In this document: positions 25,359-32,725 of the stretch, one piece after another | How positions within the stretch are numbered: position 1 is the stretch's first letter | Layout of the letters: every line of letters starts with the position of its first letter | From: CAWKPF01 sp963851415 | Lineage (GTDB): Bacteria > Acidobacteriota > Thermoanaerobaculia > Multivoradales > Multivoraceae | Reading direction: 5' to 3' | Assembly: GCA_963851415.1 (NCBI GenBank) | Contig: CAWKPF010000002.1 | Span: 620,001-684,000, forward strand | Length of the DNA: 64,000 nt | Program-made: the position numbers and the translations under genes | The notes under the pieces: model-generated | Told to the model about the DNA's origin: nothing | The model's database searches: none | What the model saw: the letters and a program-made list of their open reading frames with translations, nothing else

Positions 25359-27320
25359 ATGCGACATCGGCCCTTCCTGCGGCAGATCTGGGCACTGGGC
25401 GCAGGCCCGATCCCCACGATCCCGTTCCGCGCGCCTGTGTTCCTCCCGATTCTGTGCTTCTCGATTCTGTGCTTCTCGCTTCTGTCCTTCTCGCTCGTGG
25501 GCGGCGGTTGTTCCTCCTCAGACGCGGACGTGTCCTTCACTCCGGCTCCGCGCCTCCAAGCGCTTCACGTCGAGATGCGCGACGGCGTTCGCATCGCGAT
25601 CGACGTCTGGGTGCCGGAGGGGCTCGAGGAGGACGACACGGTCCCAACGCTGATGCGGATGACGCGCTACTGGCGGGCCGACGATGTCGTCGCCGCCGAC
25701 GGAGGGAATCTCACCGCGGACGCGAATTTCGAGCGAGCCGACGCCATCAACCAGGCAGGCTACGCCTACGTGATCGTCGACGCCCGCGGCACCGGCGCTT
25801 CCTTCGGGACGCGTGCCTACGAAACCACCGAAGACGAGGTGCGCGACTACGGGGAGATTGCCGATTGGATCGTGGCCCAGCCGTGGTCGAACGGCCGCAT
25901 CGGCTCGTTCGGGGTGTCCTATGACGGCACGACGGCGGAGATGCTGGCGGTCAACCAGCACCCCGCGGTGCGTGCGGTGGCCCCGCTCTATCCCGACTTC
26001 AACGCCTTCGATCACCTGGTCTACCCGGGCAACGTGTTCCTCGAGTTCTTCACCGACGAATGGGGAGCCGCGGTCTCCAGGATGGACAACGACGACATCT
26101 GTGGCCTGACCGGGAACGTCGAGGAAGAGGCCTGCCAGCAAGTGAAGGCCCGGGTAAGGGGAGTGAAGCCGGTCGATTCCGACCCCGACCGCACGTTGGT
26201 CGCGGCGGCAGTGGTGGACCACGCGCGCAACGCCCGAGTCGCCGACGCGGCACGCTCGCTCGAGTTCAAGGACGACCCCTTCGGTGACGGTCCTCGCTTC
26301 GTCGACCGGCTGTCTTCACCGGCCTGGAAGAGGAAACAGATCGAGGCGTCCGGTGCGGCAATCTTCAGCCGGGTCGGTTGGCTCGACGCCGCTACCGTCG
26401 CGGGCGCTCTGAGTCGCTTCAACACGTTCTCCAACCCGCAGCGAGTGGTGATCGGAGCCCTCAGCCACGGCGGCGGCCACGACACCGACCCCTACCGCTC
26501 GCCCGACGCGCAACCCGATCCCTCCGAAGAGGAACAGTTCGTCAACCTGTTCGCCTTCTTCGATCCGCTTCTCGCAGGCGAAGCCGAGCCGACCAGCGTC
26601 ACCTCCGAGATCACCTACGTGACTCTTGGATCGGGCGAGTGGCGCACCACGTCGGTGTGGCCACCGCAGGGTTTCGACCAGCGGACCTTCTACCTTGCCG
26701 CCAATGGAACGCTGAACGAAGAAGTAGCCAACGGCCCTGGATCCGACCGGTACGAGGTCGACTACACCGCCACCACCGGCCTGACCAATCGGTGGCACAC
26801 CAACATCGGTGGGGGCGACGTGGTCTATCCCGACCGTCGGAAGGAAGACGAGAAGCTCCTCACCTATACCTCCGCTCCCCTGGAGCGCGACTCGGAGATC
26901 ACGGGGCACCCGCTGGTGACCCTCTACGTCCGCTCCTCCACCGAAGACCCCGCGTTCTTCGCCTACCTGGAGACCGTCGCTCCCGACGGCACCGTGACCT
27001 ACGTCACCGAGGGCCAACTGCGAGCGATCTCACGCAAGGTCGCCGACACCCCACCGCCCTACTGGCACGCCGGTCCCTATCGCACCTTCCTACGCGAGGA
27101 CGCCGAGCCGATGCCGATCGGCGAGGTCGAGGAGATCACCTTCGACCTCTGGGCCACCTCGGTGCACATTCCAGCCGGGCACCGCATCCGGGTCGCACTG
27201 GCCGGAGCCGACGCGGGGAACTTCGCGCGCTATCCGCGAGGTGGCGAGAGTGCCACCTGGACGATCGAGCGAGGATCGGACCATCCCTCGCGGATCGTCC
27301 TCCCCATGCGGGGGGAGTGA
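25359..27320 (+). CDS. CocE/NonD family hydrolase (S15-like), lipoprotein
   Basis: A 653-residue alpha/beta hydrolase of the CocE/glutaryl-7-ACA acylase/X-Pro dipeptidyl-peptidase class. A long hydrophobic leader ends in SLVGGGC, a lipobox at about residue 51, so the protein is probably lipid-anchored. The nucleophile lies in GSFGVSYDGTTAEM. The C-terminal jelly-roll domain (LVTLYVRSSTEDPAFFAYLE … AGHRIRVALAGAD) is typical. It would hydrolyse esters or amides of acyl or proline-containing substrates. The leader contains a DNA tandem repeat, described separately. It follows the MaoC gene by 30 bp. Confidence 0.88.
   Translation: MRHRPFLRQIWALGAGPIPTIPFRAPVFLPILCFSILCFSLLSFSLVGGGCSSSDADVSFTPAPRLQALHVEMRDGVRIAIDVWVPEGLEEDDTVPTLMRMTRYWRADDVVAADGGNLTADANFERADAINQAGYAYVIVDARGTGASFGTRAYETTEDEVRDYGEIADWIVAQPWSNGRIGSFGVSYDGTTAEMLAVNQHPAVRAVAPLYPDFNAFDHLVYPGNVFLEFFTDEWGAAVSRMDNDDICGLTGNVEEEACQQVKARVRGVKPVDSDPDRTLVAAAVVDHARNARVADAARSLEFKDDPFGDGPRFVDRLSSPAWKRKQIEASGAAIFSRVGWLDAATVAGALSRFNTFSNPQRVVIGALSHGGGHDTDPYRSPDAQPDPSEEEQFVNLFAFFDPLLAGEAEPTSVTSEITYVTLGSGEWRTTSVWPPQGFDQRTFYLAANGTLNEEVANGPGSDRYEVDYTATTGLTNRWHTNIGGGDVVYPDRRKEDEKLLTYTSAPLERDSEITGHPLVTLYVRSSTEDPAFFAYLETVAPDGTVTYVTEGQLRAISRKVADTPPPYWHAGPYRTFLREDAEPMPIGEVEEITFDLWATSVHIPAGHRIRVALAGADAGNFARYPRGGESATWTIERGSDHPSRIVLPMRGE
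25449..25493 (+). repeat. 15-bp tandem repeat inside the CocE leader sequence
   Basis: Three consecutive 15-bp units: two perfect copies of ATTCTGTGCTTCTCG (25449-25463, 25464-25478) and a diverged third (25479-25493). They encode ILCFS-ILCFS-LLSFS in the hydrophobic core of the signal peptide. Copy-number change would alter leader length by five residues while keeping the frame. Confidence 0.85.
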
Positions 27321-27454
27321 TCCGTAACCCCAGCATCGCCCGTTCGAGAGCCTCCCCGCGTGCTTCGACAGCCACCAGGTACCGGGACGGCGACCTGATC
27401 GGCCTCGTGGAGACGGACAGGCTTCCCATGATTGAGTCGCCAGTCGACGTCGGG

Positions 27455-27916
27455 TTACCCCTCGATCGCAGGATCCCCCATCAAGATCCTGGGACCCGGT
27501 CCGCCGGTGGCCACGGCATCGTCCGGGTTGAACAAGGAGCAGGTGTCGAGAGAGAGGCAGCCACAGCCGATACAGCCGTCGAGCGTGTCGCGCAGGCGCT
27601 CGAGCGCGGCGATTCGCCGGTCGAGTCCTGCGCGCCAGGCTTCGGATAGGCGCTGCCAGTCTCGCCGGCTCGGCGTGCGCCCCTCGGGCAGCGATTCGAG
27701 GGCCTGGCCGATCTCGGCGAGCGGCAGCCCCAGCTGCTGGCCGGCCTTGATCACCGACACCCGGCGCAGGGCGGCGCGAGCGTAGCGGCGCTGGTTGCCG
27801 GAGGTCCGCCGCGACGCGATGAGCCCCTTCTCCTCGTAGAAGCGCAGGGCCGACGTTGCGACTCCGCTGCGCTCGGCGAGCTCGCCGATGCTGATCTCTT
27901 CGGGTAGTGCGCTCAT
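27455..27916 (-). CDS. soxR: redox-sensitive transcriptional activator SoxR
   Basis: A 153-residue MerR-family regulator. The N-terminal winged helix (ISIGELAERSGVATSALRFYEEKGLI) is followed by a dimerisation helix and the [2Fe-2S] cluster motif C-x2-C-x-C-x5-C in CIGCGCLSLDTC. All four cysteines are present, so it should sense redox-cycling compounds or superoxide. It is divergent from the split transketolase genes, and the 65-bp gap between the two start codons carries a perfect sox box. It therefore very probably activates the transketolase promoter. Confidence 0.95.
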   Translation of the reverse strand: MSALPEEISIGELAERSGVATSALRFYEEKGLIASRRTSGNQRRYARAALRRVSVIKAGQQLGLPLAEIGQALESLPEGRTPSRRDWQRLSEAWRAGLDRRIAALERLRDTLDGCIGCGCLSLDTCSLFNPDDAVATGGPGPRILMGDPAIEG

Positions 27917-27941
27917 TTCGCGACGGTATCGGGAACGGGGC

Positions 27942-27972
27942 TTGACTTCAAGTTAACTTGAAGTTCTATCGT
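27942..27972 (+). promoter_or_regulatory. SoxR-controlled promoter (sox box) of the transketolase genes
   Basis: The perfect 20-bp palindrome ACTTCAAGTTAACTTGAAGT (27945-27964) matches the known SoxR operator core TCAAGTTAACTTGA. It lies between TTGACT (27942-27947) and TATCGT (27967-27972). The spacer is 19 bp, the over-long spacing that MerR-family activators correct by DNA distortion. Transcription would start about 27979, only a few bases before the ATG at 27982. Confidence 0.9.
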
Positions 27973-27981
27973 CGCTCCATC

Positions 27982-28695
27982 ATGGAAACTCAAATCACGG
28001 AAACACCCCCCCTCTCCATCGGCTACCAGGACCTTCCCCGACTGTGTTCGCTGATGACCGGCGACGAGAAGCACTCCTTTGCAGCCACCTCGACCCTCGA
28101 CGTGCTGTGGGTGCTCTATGACCAGATCCTCGAGATCTCACCCGATCGGGTGAGCGACCCGAACCGCGATCGCTTCCTACTCTCCAAGGGACACGGCCCG
28201 ATGGCCTACTACGCGGTGCTGGCAGCCAAGGGGTTCTTTCCCGAAGCGCTTCTCTCTACTTTCGGCAGGTACGACTCTCCGCTCGGCCTTCATCCCGATC
28301 GGCTCCTCGTCCCAGGGGTCGAGATCAGCAGTGGCTCGCTCGGCCATGGCCTTCCGATCGCAGTGGGAGTGGCCCTGGCGCTGCGCAGCCGCGGGCTGAC
28401 CGAGCCACGAGTGTTCTGCCTGCTCGGCGACGGCGAGCTCGACGAGGGGAGCAATCACGAGGCGATTGCCCTGGCCGCTCGACTCGGTCTCGATCGCCTG
28501 ACCGCGGTGGTCATCGACAACGATTCGGCCAGCCACTCCTGGCCGGGAGGGATCGCCGCCCGCTTCGGAGTCGAAGGATGGAACAGCGAGACCATCGACG
28601 GCAGGGATCACCTCGAGATCAGCCGGGCCCTTTCGCACCGCAATCAGGATCGCCCCGGCGTCGTGGTCGCCCGGGTCGAAAGGAGAAACTCATGA
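27982..28695 (+). CDS. transketolase, N-terminal (TPP-binding) subunit
   Basis: A 237-residue protein equal to the first third of transketolase. The thiamine-diphosphate motif is seen as LLGDGELDEGSNHEA to VVIDND, together with SKGHGPMAYYAVLA and SSGSLGHGLPIAVG. It works only with the C-terminal subunit encoded by the next gene, with which it overlaps (ATGA). It moves two-carbon ketol units in the pentose phosphate pathway, or has a related dihydroxyacetone or unknown sugar role. The start at 27982 is chosen because an upstream in-frame ATG falls inside the sox box. The promoter position then makes the mRNA nearly leaderless. Control by SoxR would tie sugar-phosphate flux to oxidative stress. 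Confidence 0.9.
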   Translation: METQITETPPLSIGYQDLPRLCSLMTGDEKHSFAATSTLDVLWVLYDQILEISPDRVSDPNRDRFLLSKGHGPMAYYAVLAAKGFFPEALLSTFGRYDSPLGLHPDRLLVPGVEISSGSLGHGLPIAVGVALALRSRGLTEPRVFCLLGDGELDEGSNHEAIALAARLGLDRLTAVVIDNDSASHSWPGGIAARFGVEGWNSETIDGRDHLEISRALSHRNQDRPGVVVARVERRNS

Positions 28696-29603
28696 GCATG
28701 CGCCAGCGTTTCGTCGACACCACCAGCCACCTCCTCGATCAGGACCCTCGACTCGCGGTCGTGCTCGCCGACATCAGCGTCGGTCTCTTCGACCAGAGCG
28801 GCGCGCTCGGCCGCCACCCCGAACGGGTGATCAACGTCGGCATCCGCGAGCAGGCGATGGTCGGCGTGGCTGGCGGCCTCGCCCTCGAGGGACTACGACC
28901 GATCGTTCACACCTACGCCCCCTTCCTGATCGAGCGCCCCTTCGAGCAGCTCAAGCTCGATCTGTCTCATCAAGGTGTGGGCGCGCTGCTGGTCAGCATC
29001 GGCGGCAGCTTCGATGCCGCCTCCTCCGGGCGCACCCACCAGGCCCTCGGCGACGTCGCCCTCATGGCCACGCTTCCCGATTGGACGATCTACGTGCCGG
29101 GGCATCCCGACGAAGTCGAGGTCCTGCTCCGCCACGGCGCCGAGCAGGAAGGCAACGTCTACCTGCGTCTCGCCGACACCGTGAACTCCGAGCCTCGGAG
29201 GATCGAGCCCGGACGCTTCGAGACCATACGCCGGGGGCCGTCGGGCGCGCCCGCCGTGATCGCCGTCGGGCCGACGCTCGACCCTACGCGTGAGGCTCTC
29301 GCCGGGCTCGACGCGACCCTTCTCTACTGCACCACGGTACACCCGCTCGACGGCGAGACGTTGCGCGAAGCGACCACCGGCTCCGAGGTGGTCCTGGTCG
29401 AGCCCTATCTCCAGGGCACCTCGACGGCAGAGCTGACTTCGGCTCTGGGTGACGCCCCGAGGCGATTCCTGAGCCTGGGAGTGCCCGCAGCCGAGCACCG
29501 GCACTACGGAACGGCCGCCGAGCACGAAGCGGCGCACGGTCTCGATGCGCCCTCTCTTCGGCGGAGAATCGAGGCCTTCCTGAGCGTGACCAGGGGCCGA
29601 TGA
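28692..29603 (+). CDS. transketolase, C-terminal (pyrimidine-binding) subunit
   Basis: A 303-residue protein with the transketolase Pyr domain (RVINVGIREQAMVGVAGGLAL, holding the Glu that activates the thiamine ring) and the C-terminal transketolase domain (VIAVGPTLDPTREAL…VVLVEPYLQGTSTAEL). It forms the active site together with the N-terminal subunit. AAGGAGAAACTC precedes its ATG, and the start overlaps the upstream stop. Residues that would mark a 1-deoxyxylulose-phosphate synthase are not evident, and the subunit sizes fit a split transketolase. Confidence 0.9.
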   Translation: MSMRQRFVDTTSHLLDQDPRLAVVLADISVGLFDQSGALGRHPERVINVGIREQAMVGVAGGLALEGLRPIVHTYAPFLIERPFEQLKLDLSHQGVGALLVSIGGSFDAASSGRTHQALGDVALMATLPDWTIYVPGHPDEVEVLLRHGAEQEGNVYLRLADTVNSEPRRIEPGRFETIRRGPSGAPAVIAVGPTLDPTREALAGLDATLLYCTTVHPLDGETLREATTGSEVVLVEPYLQGTSTAELTSALGDAPRRFLSLGVPAAEHRHYGTAAEHEAAHGLDAPSLRRRIEAFLSVTRGR

Positions 29604-29609
29604 AGAGGA

Positions 29610-29646
29610 AACGCCCGCCCGTCTCTAGCAAGACGCGGCGGGCGTT
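29610..29646. terminator. hairpin between convergent genes
   Basis: AACGCCCGCC (29610-29619) pairs with GGCGGGCGTT (29637-29646), a perfect 10-bp GC-rich stem with a 17-base loop. It lies 7 bp after the transketolase stop and 37 bp before the end of the convergent gene, so it may serve both strands. No T-run follows. Confidence 0.6.
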
Positions 29647-29682
29647 GCGATCACTTCGCTGAAACCCGAGTCCGAAAAGGGC

Positions 29683-31116
29683 TCAGCGCCCGACCGGCTC
29701 CTGCACCGGGGACTGGCCGCTGCGGATCTTCTGCAGCACGTCCTGGCGCTCCTCGGCCGACATGGTGTCCCAATCGAGCCCGAAGCGATCCTTGAGCATC
29801 TTCTTCATCTGTTCGGGATCACGATTCGAATTCCGATTGCGGCCGAAGAAGCCCTCGTCGGGGGAGGGACGATATCCCGGCTCGGCATCGGTGTAGGAAA
29901 CGAAACCGAACATCATCTCGGCCGTGGTCGGCTGTCCGAAGTGGACGTCCTGCGTCGGATCCGGATTGAAGGGATTGTCGGGCGAGTTGTCCCAGGCCAT
30001 GGTCAGCTCGATCTCGGTCCCCGCCGGGATCTTCTTGCCCGGAGCCGGGTACTCGTAGTTGGTCTGCCAGTTGAAGTCGTAGCGTGGCACGTCGAGCAGC
30101 ACCTCCTCGGTGCCGTCCGGGTACTTGGCCACGTACTTCGCCGACTTGCCACGCAGATGCATGTGCGGGGTGTAGCCGAGCAGCAGGCTGTCACGCTCGA
30201 ACTTCGTGGTCGTGGTCGCGGTGTAGTTCGCCTCACCGGCCGGAATCTCGAAGTCGGTCCGAGCCAGCGGATTGTTGAGCACCACGTGCTCCGGCTCGTA
30301 GCCGGCAGGGTAGAACTTCAAGGCAGCGCTCGAACGGTCGGCCACACCAGTGCCCTCGCCCGACTCCTTGTGGTAGTGCATCTGCCAGGCAACCTTTGTG
30401 CCGGGCTCGATCAGCGTGCCGAAGCCTTCGTTGAAGATCGTCGGGTCGTTACCCGGGGCGATTCCACCGAGGGGACGAGCGATGATGTGGTGCACCACCG
30501 AGCTGCCGGGACGGAACTCGACCGCCTTGAGCCAGCGCGGCTCGGGCAGCATCTCTTCCGTGATCTCGGTGTAGAAGGTGATGTACTGGTCCTCGACGTC
30601 GTCCTGGACGAAATACTCCTCGCCCATGTCGATGACCAGATCGGGCTGACCGATCGACCAGCCGCCGGTGTCGGGCCACTGACGGGCAGGCGGCGCATCG
30701 GCCACGTCACCCGCAGGGGCTCCGGCCTTGGCCCAGGCAACCAGCATGGCGATCTCGCTCTCCTCGAGCGTGCGCTCGTTGGCGAAGGTGCCGTGGAGGT
30801 CGGCGGAGGCGTGCCAGGGAGGCATCGTCCGGGCGTCGACCTGGCGAGCGATCGACTTGGCCCAGGGACGAGTGTCCGCATAATTCGTGAAGGCCATCGG
30901 AGCGACCATTCCACCCAGGTTGGCGCCATCGGGTCGGTGGCAGACCTGACAGTTGTCCTGGATCACCGGCAGCACGTCCTTGTAGAAGGTCGGCGCCGCG
31001 TCGGTCGCGTCTTTGTTCGACGACGAGGCCGCCGCAGGGACCGCTGCAACGAACACCAGCGCCGAGGCCAGAATCAGCAGGCCGATCAGGGACAGATGGG
31101 GGGTCGCTCTCTTCAT
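29683..31116 (-). CDS. exported haem c protein with copper type-II monooxygenase-like domain
   Basis: A 477-residue protein with a signal peptide (LSLIGLLILASALVFVAAVPAAA). Residues about 45-130 form a c-type haem domain with the CxxCH motif in DNCQVCHRPDG. The rest resembles peptidylglycine/dopamine monooxygenases: a His-His pair (VVHHIIA), a further histidine site (WQMHYHKESG), an HxH pair (YTPHMHLRGKS) and a Met (TAEMMFGFVSY). These match the two-copper ligand set (HH+H and HxH+Met). A periplasmic oxidative role with haem as an electron relay is likely; the substrate is unknown. GGAGGAA precedes the ATG at 31116; upstream frame extensions are not coding. Confidence 0.82.
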   Translation of the reverse strand: MKRATPHLSLIGLLILASALVFVAAVPAAASSSNKDATDAAPTFYKDVLPVIQDNCQVCHRPDGANLGGMVAPMAFTNYADTRPWAKSIARQVDARTMPPWHASADLHGTFANERTLEESEIAMLVAWAKAGAPAGDVADAPPARQWPDTGGWSIGQPDLVIDMGEEYFVQDDVEDQYITFYTEITEEMLPEPRWLKAVEFRPGSSVVHHIIARPLGGIAPGNDPTIFNEGFGTLIEPGTKVAWQMHYHKESGEGTGVADRSSAALKFYPAGYEPEHVVLNNPLARTDFEIPAGEANYTATTTTKFERDSLLLGYTPHMHLRGKSAKYVAKYPDGTEEVLLDVPRYDFNWQTNYEYPAPGKKIPAGTEIELTMAWDNSPDNPFNPDPTQDVHFGQPTTAEMMFGFVSYTDAEPGYRPSPDEGFFGRNRNSNRDPEQMKKMLKDRFGLDWDTMSAEERQDVLQKIRSGQSPVQEPVGR

Positions 31117-31311
31117 GGATATTCCTCCGCCTTGGGGATTCGGTGCCGGGATCATAGCAACGATCGAACGGCCGAAACGCGCAAATCGAGCCGATTTCCA
31201 GACATTTCTCTGCAATCCGGCCCTCCGAAGGCCCTTTCGAGCGCAGAAACGGCGGTTTCGAGCTCTGGCGACGCTGCCGACAGAGGCTCCGTCCACCGCA
31301 GGGCGCGAGAC

Positions 31312-32370
31312 TCAGTCGTCGATGCGCGCCAGCTCGTCCTCGACCATCGCGGTGAGCATGTCGAGCGAGGGCACGCGCCCGGGGCTGACGACGCGACCGT
31401 TGACGTAGACCGAGGGAGTCCCCGAGACCCCGACACGATCGCCCAGCTCCAGATCGGCCTGCACGGTCTGCTCGTACTTGCCACCATCCAGGCAGGCGTC
31501 GAAGGCGTCCCCATTGACCCCCAGCTCCCGGGCAGTCGCTTTCAACGACGGAACATCGAGCTTGCGTTGGTCCGCGAACATGACGTCATGGAGCTCCCAG
31601 AACTTCCCTTCGTCGCGAGCACACAGAGCGGCCTCCGCCGCCTTCTGAGCCTGCGGATGAATCTGGCGTAGCGGGTACTGAAGGAACGCCACCCGGACCT
31701 TGTCCGGATACGCCGCCAGCAGCTCACCCAGAATCGGATTGAATCCTTTGCACGCGGGGCACTGGAAGTCGGAGAACTCCACCAGGGTGACCGGCGCCTT
31801 CTCGTTGCCCTTCCAGGTCGCGCTCGCCAGGTCGATCTCGCTTCTCATGGGCTCCAGGAGGATCTTCACGTCGTGCTTCGCACGCAGTTCGCGCAGGTAC
31901 TCCGTCCGTCGAGCCTCGACCCGCTGCTGCTCGAGAAACTGCTTGATCTGCGGCGCGATCTCTTCTTTGGAGTTGTTGCCCACGCGAGCCTTGTTCTGCT
32001 CATACCACTGGTCGACCTCTGCGTCGGTCACCTCGGCGGTCTGTGCCGTGACTTCGAGCGCGAAGAGCTCGCGCGCGGTGAGCTCCCTCTCCTGCGCCTC
32101 GACTTCGAGCAGACGCTCGTCGACCAGCGGCCCGATGGCGCCCTCCAACAACTGGTGGCGCTGCTGCTCGAGTTTGGCCAGCTCGGCCTCGAGTCTGGCC
32201 TCCAGATCGGCCAGCGTGATCGTCTCGCCCTTGACCGTGGCAACGACCTCGTCCGATTGGGCATAGGCAGAAACGCCTGCCACGGAGAGGATCAGGACGA
32301 AAGCGGACACGGAGGCGGGGACCCGACCGGAGATCCGGCGGAATCGGTGGCGAACAGCGAATCGACTCAT
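31312..32370 (-). CDS. periplasmic DsbA-like thioredoxin protein with SurA-N-like helical domain
   Basis: A 352-residue exported protein. After the signal peptide (ASVSAFVLILSVAGVSAYA) comes a charged helical domain (VVATVKGETITLADLEARLE, about residues 40-165) like the SurA/PrsA N-terminal chaperone part. A C-terminal DsbA/Thioredoxin_4 domain follows, with the redox motif CPAC in FSDFQCPACKGFN and the cis-proline loop VSGTPSVYVNG. It probably introduces or isomerises disulfides in exported proteins. It lies 195 bp upstream of the haem/copper protein on the same strand and may help mature it, which is inference. Confidence 0.88.
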   Translation of the reverse strand: MSRFAVRHRFRRISGRVPASVSAFVLILSVAGVSAYAQSDEVVATVKGETITLADLEARLEAELAKLEQQRHQLLEGAIGPLVDERLLEVEAQERELTARELFALEVTAQTAEVTDAEVDQWYEQNKARVGNNSKEEIAPQIKQFLEQQRVEARRTEYLRELRAKHDVKILLEPMRSEIDLASATWKGNEKAPVTLVEFSDFQCPACKGFNPILGELLAAYPDKVRVAFLQYPLRQIHPQAQKAAEAALCARDEGKFWELHDVMFADQRKLDVPSLKATARELGVNGDAFDACLDGGKYEQTVQADLELGDRVGVSGTPSVYVNGRVVSPGRVPSLDMLTAMVEDELARIDD

Positions 32371-32526
32371 GGCTTCGTCCTCGTCTCGAGCTCTTCGGGG
32401 GGGAGGCCCTGGCGGGCCGGAGAAGGTGAGCAGCGTCTCCTCGAGAGGAGAGCGGTCGCACGAAGTATGGCCGATTCTCCCCCTCGCGGCCAACGACGCC
32501 CGTCCCCCCCTCGCAGAGAACTCGCC
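32371..32526. other. divergent intergenic region, no gene seen
   Basis: The 355-bp gap between the DsbA-like gene and the TonB receptor holds the promoter and riboswitch listed next in its right half. In this left part I see only G-rich and C-rich tracts and no convincing small gene or second promoter. Confidence 0.5.
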
Positions 32527-32556
32527 TTGACCTCGACCCGAAAGCCGGGGTACAAC
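32527..32556 (+). promoter_or_regulatory. sigma-70-type promoter of the thiamine operon
   Basis: TTGACC (32527-32532) and TACAAC (32551-32556) are separated by 18 bp. The expected start of transcription near 32563 falls just before the TPP riboswitch, which strongly supports the call. Confidence 0.6.
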
Positions 32557-32564
32557 GGTGGTGC

Positions 32565-32645
32565 ACATCGCCTAGGGGTGGCCGACTCGGCCTGAGAACA
32601 GACCCTCGAACCTGATCCGGATCATTCCGGCGTAGGAAACGGCAG
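32565..32645 (+). promoter_or_regulatory. TPP riboswitch (THI element)
   Basis: The conserved parts appear in the right order: CTAGGGGTG (32572-32580), a GGCC stem, CTGAGA (32592-32597), ACCCTCGAACCTGATCCGGAT (core to 32622) and CCGGCGTAGGAAA (to 32639). The closing stem pairs CCTA (32571-32574) with TAGG (32633-32636). Downstream, CTCC (32704-32707) can pair with the GGAG (32714-32717) of the receptor's ribosome-binding site, so control of translation is likely. Thiamine diphosphate should repress the receptor-transporter-kinase operon. Confidence 0.93.
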
Positions 32646-32725
32646 CGAAGCCATATCGAGACCCGCTTCGCACCGCGTGAGAATCTCGAACCGAGTCGCG
32701 TCCCTCCATCACAGGAGAGAGCTTC

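Noticed and set aside
27455..29603. 1-deoxyxylulose-5-phosphate synthase as the identity of the split enzyme
   Set aside because: The two-subunit split, lengths and neighbouring motifs fit transketolase halves better.
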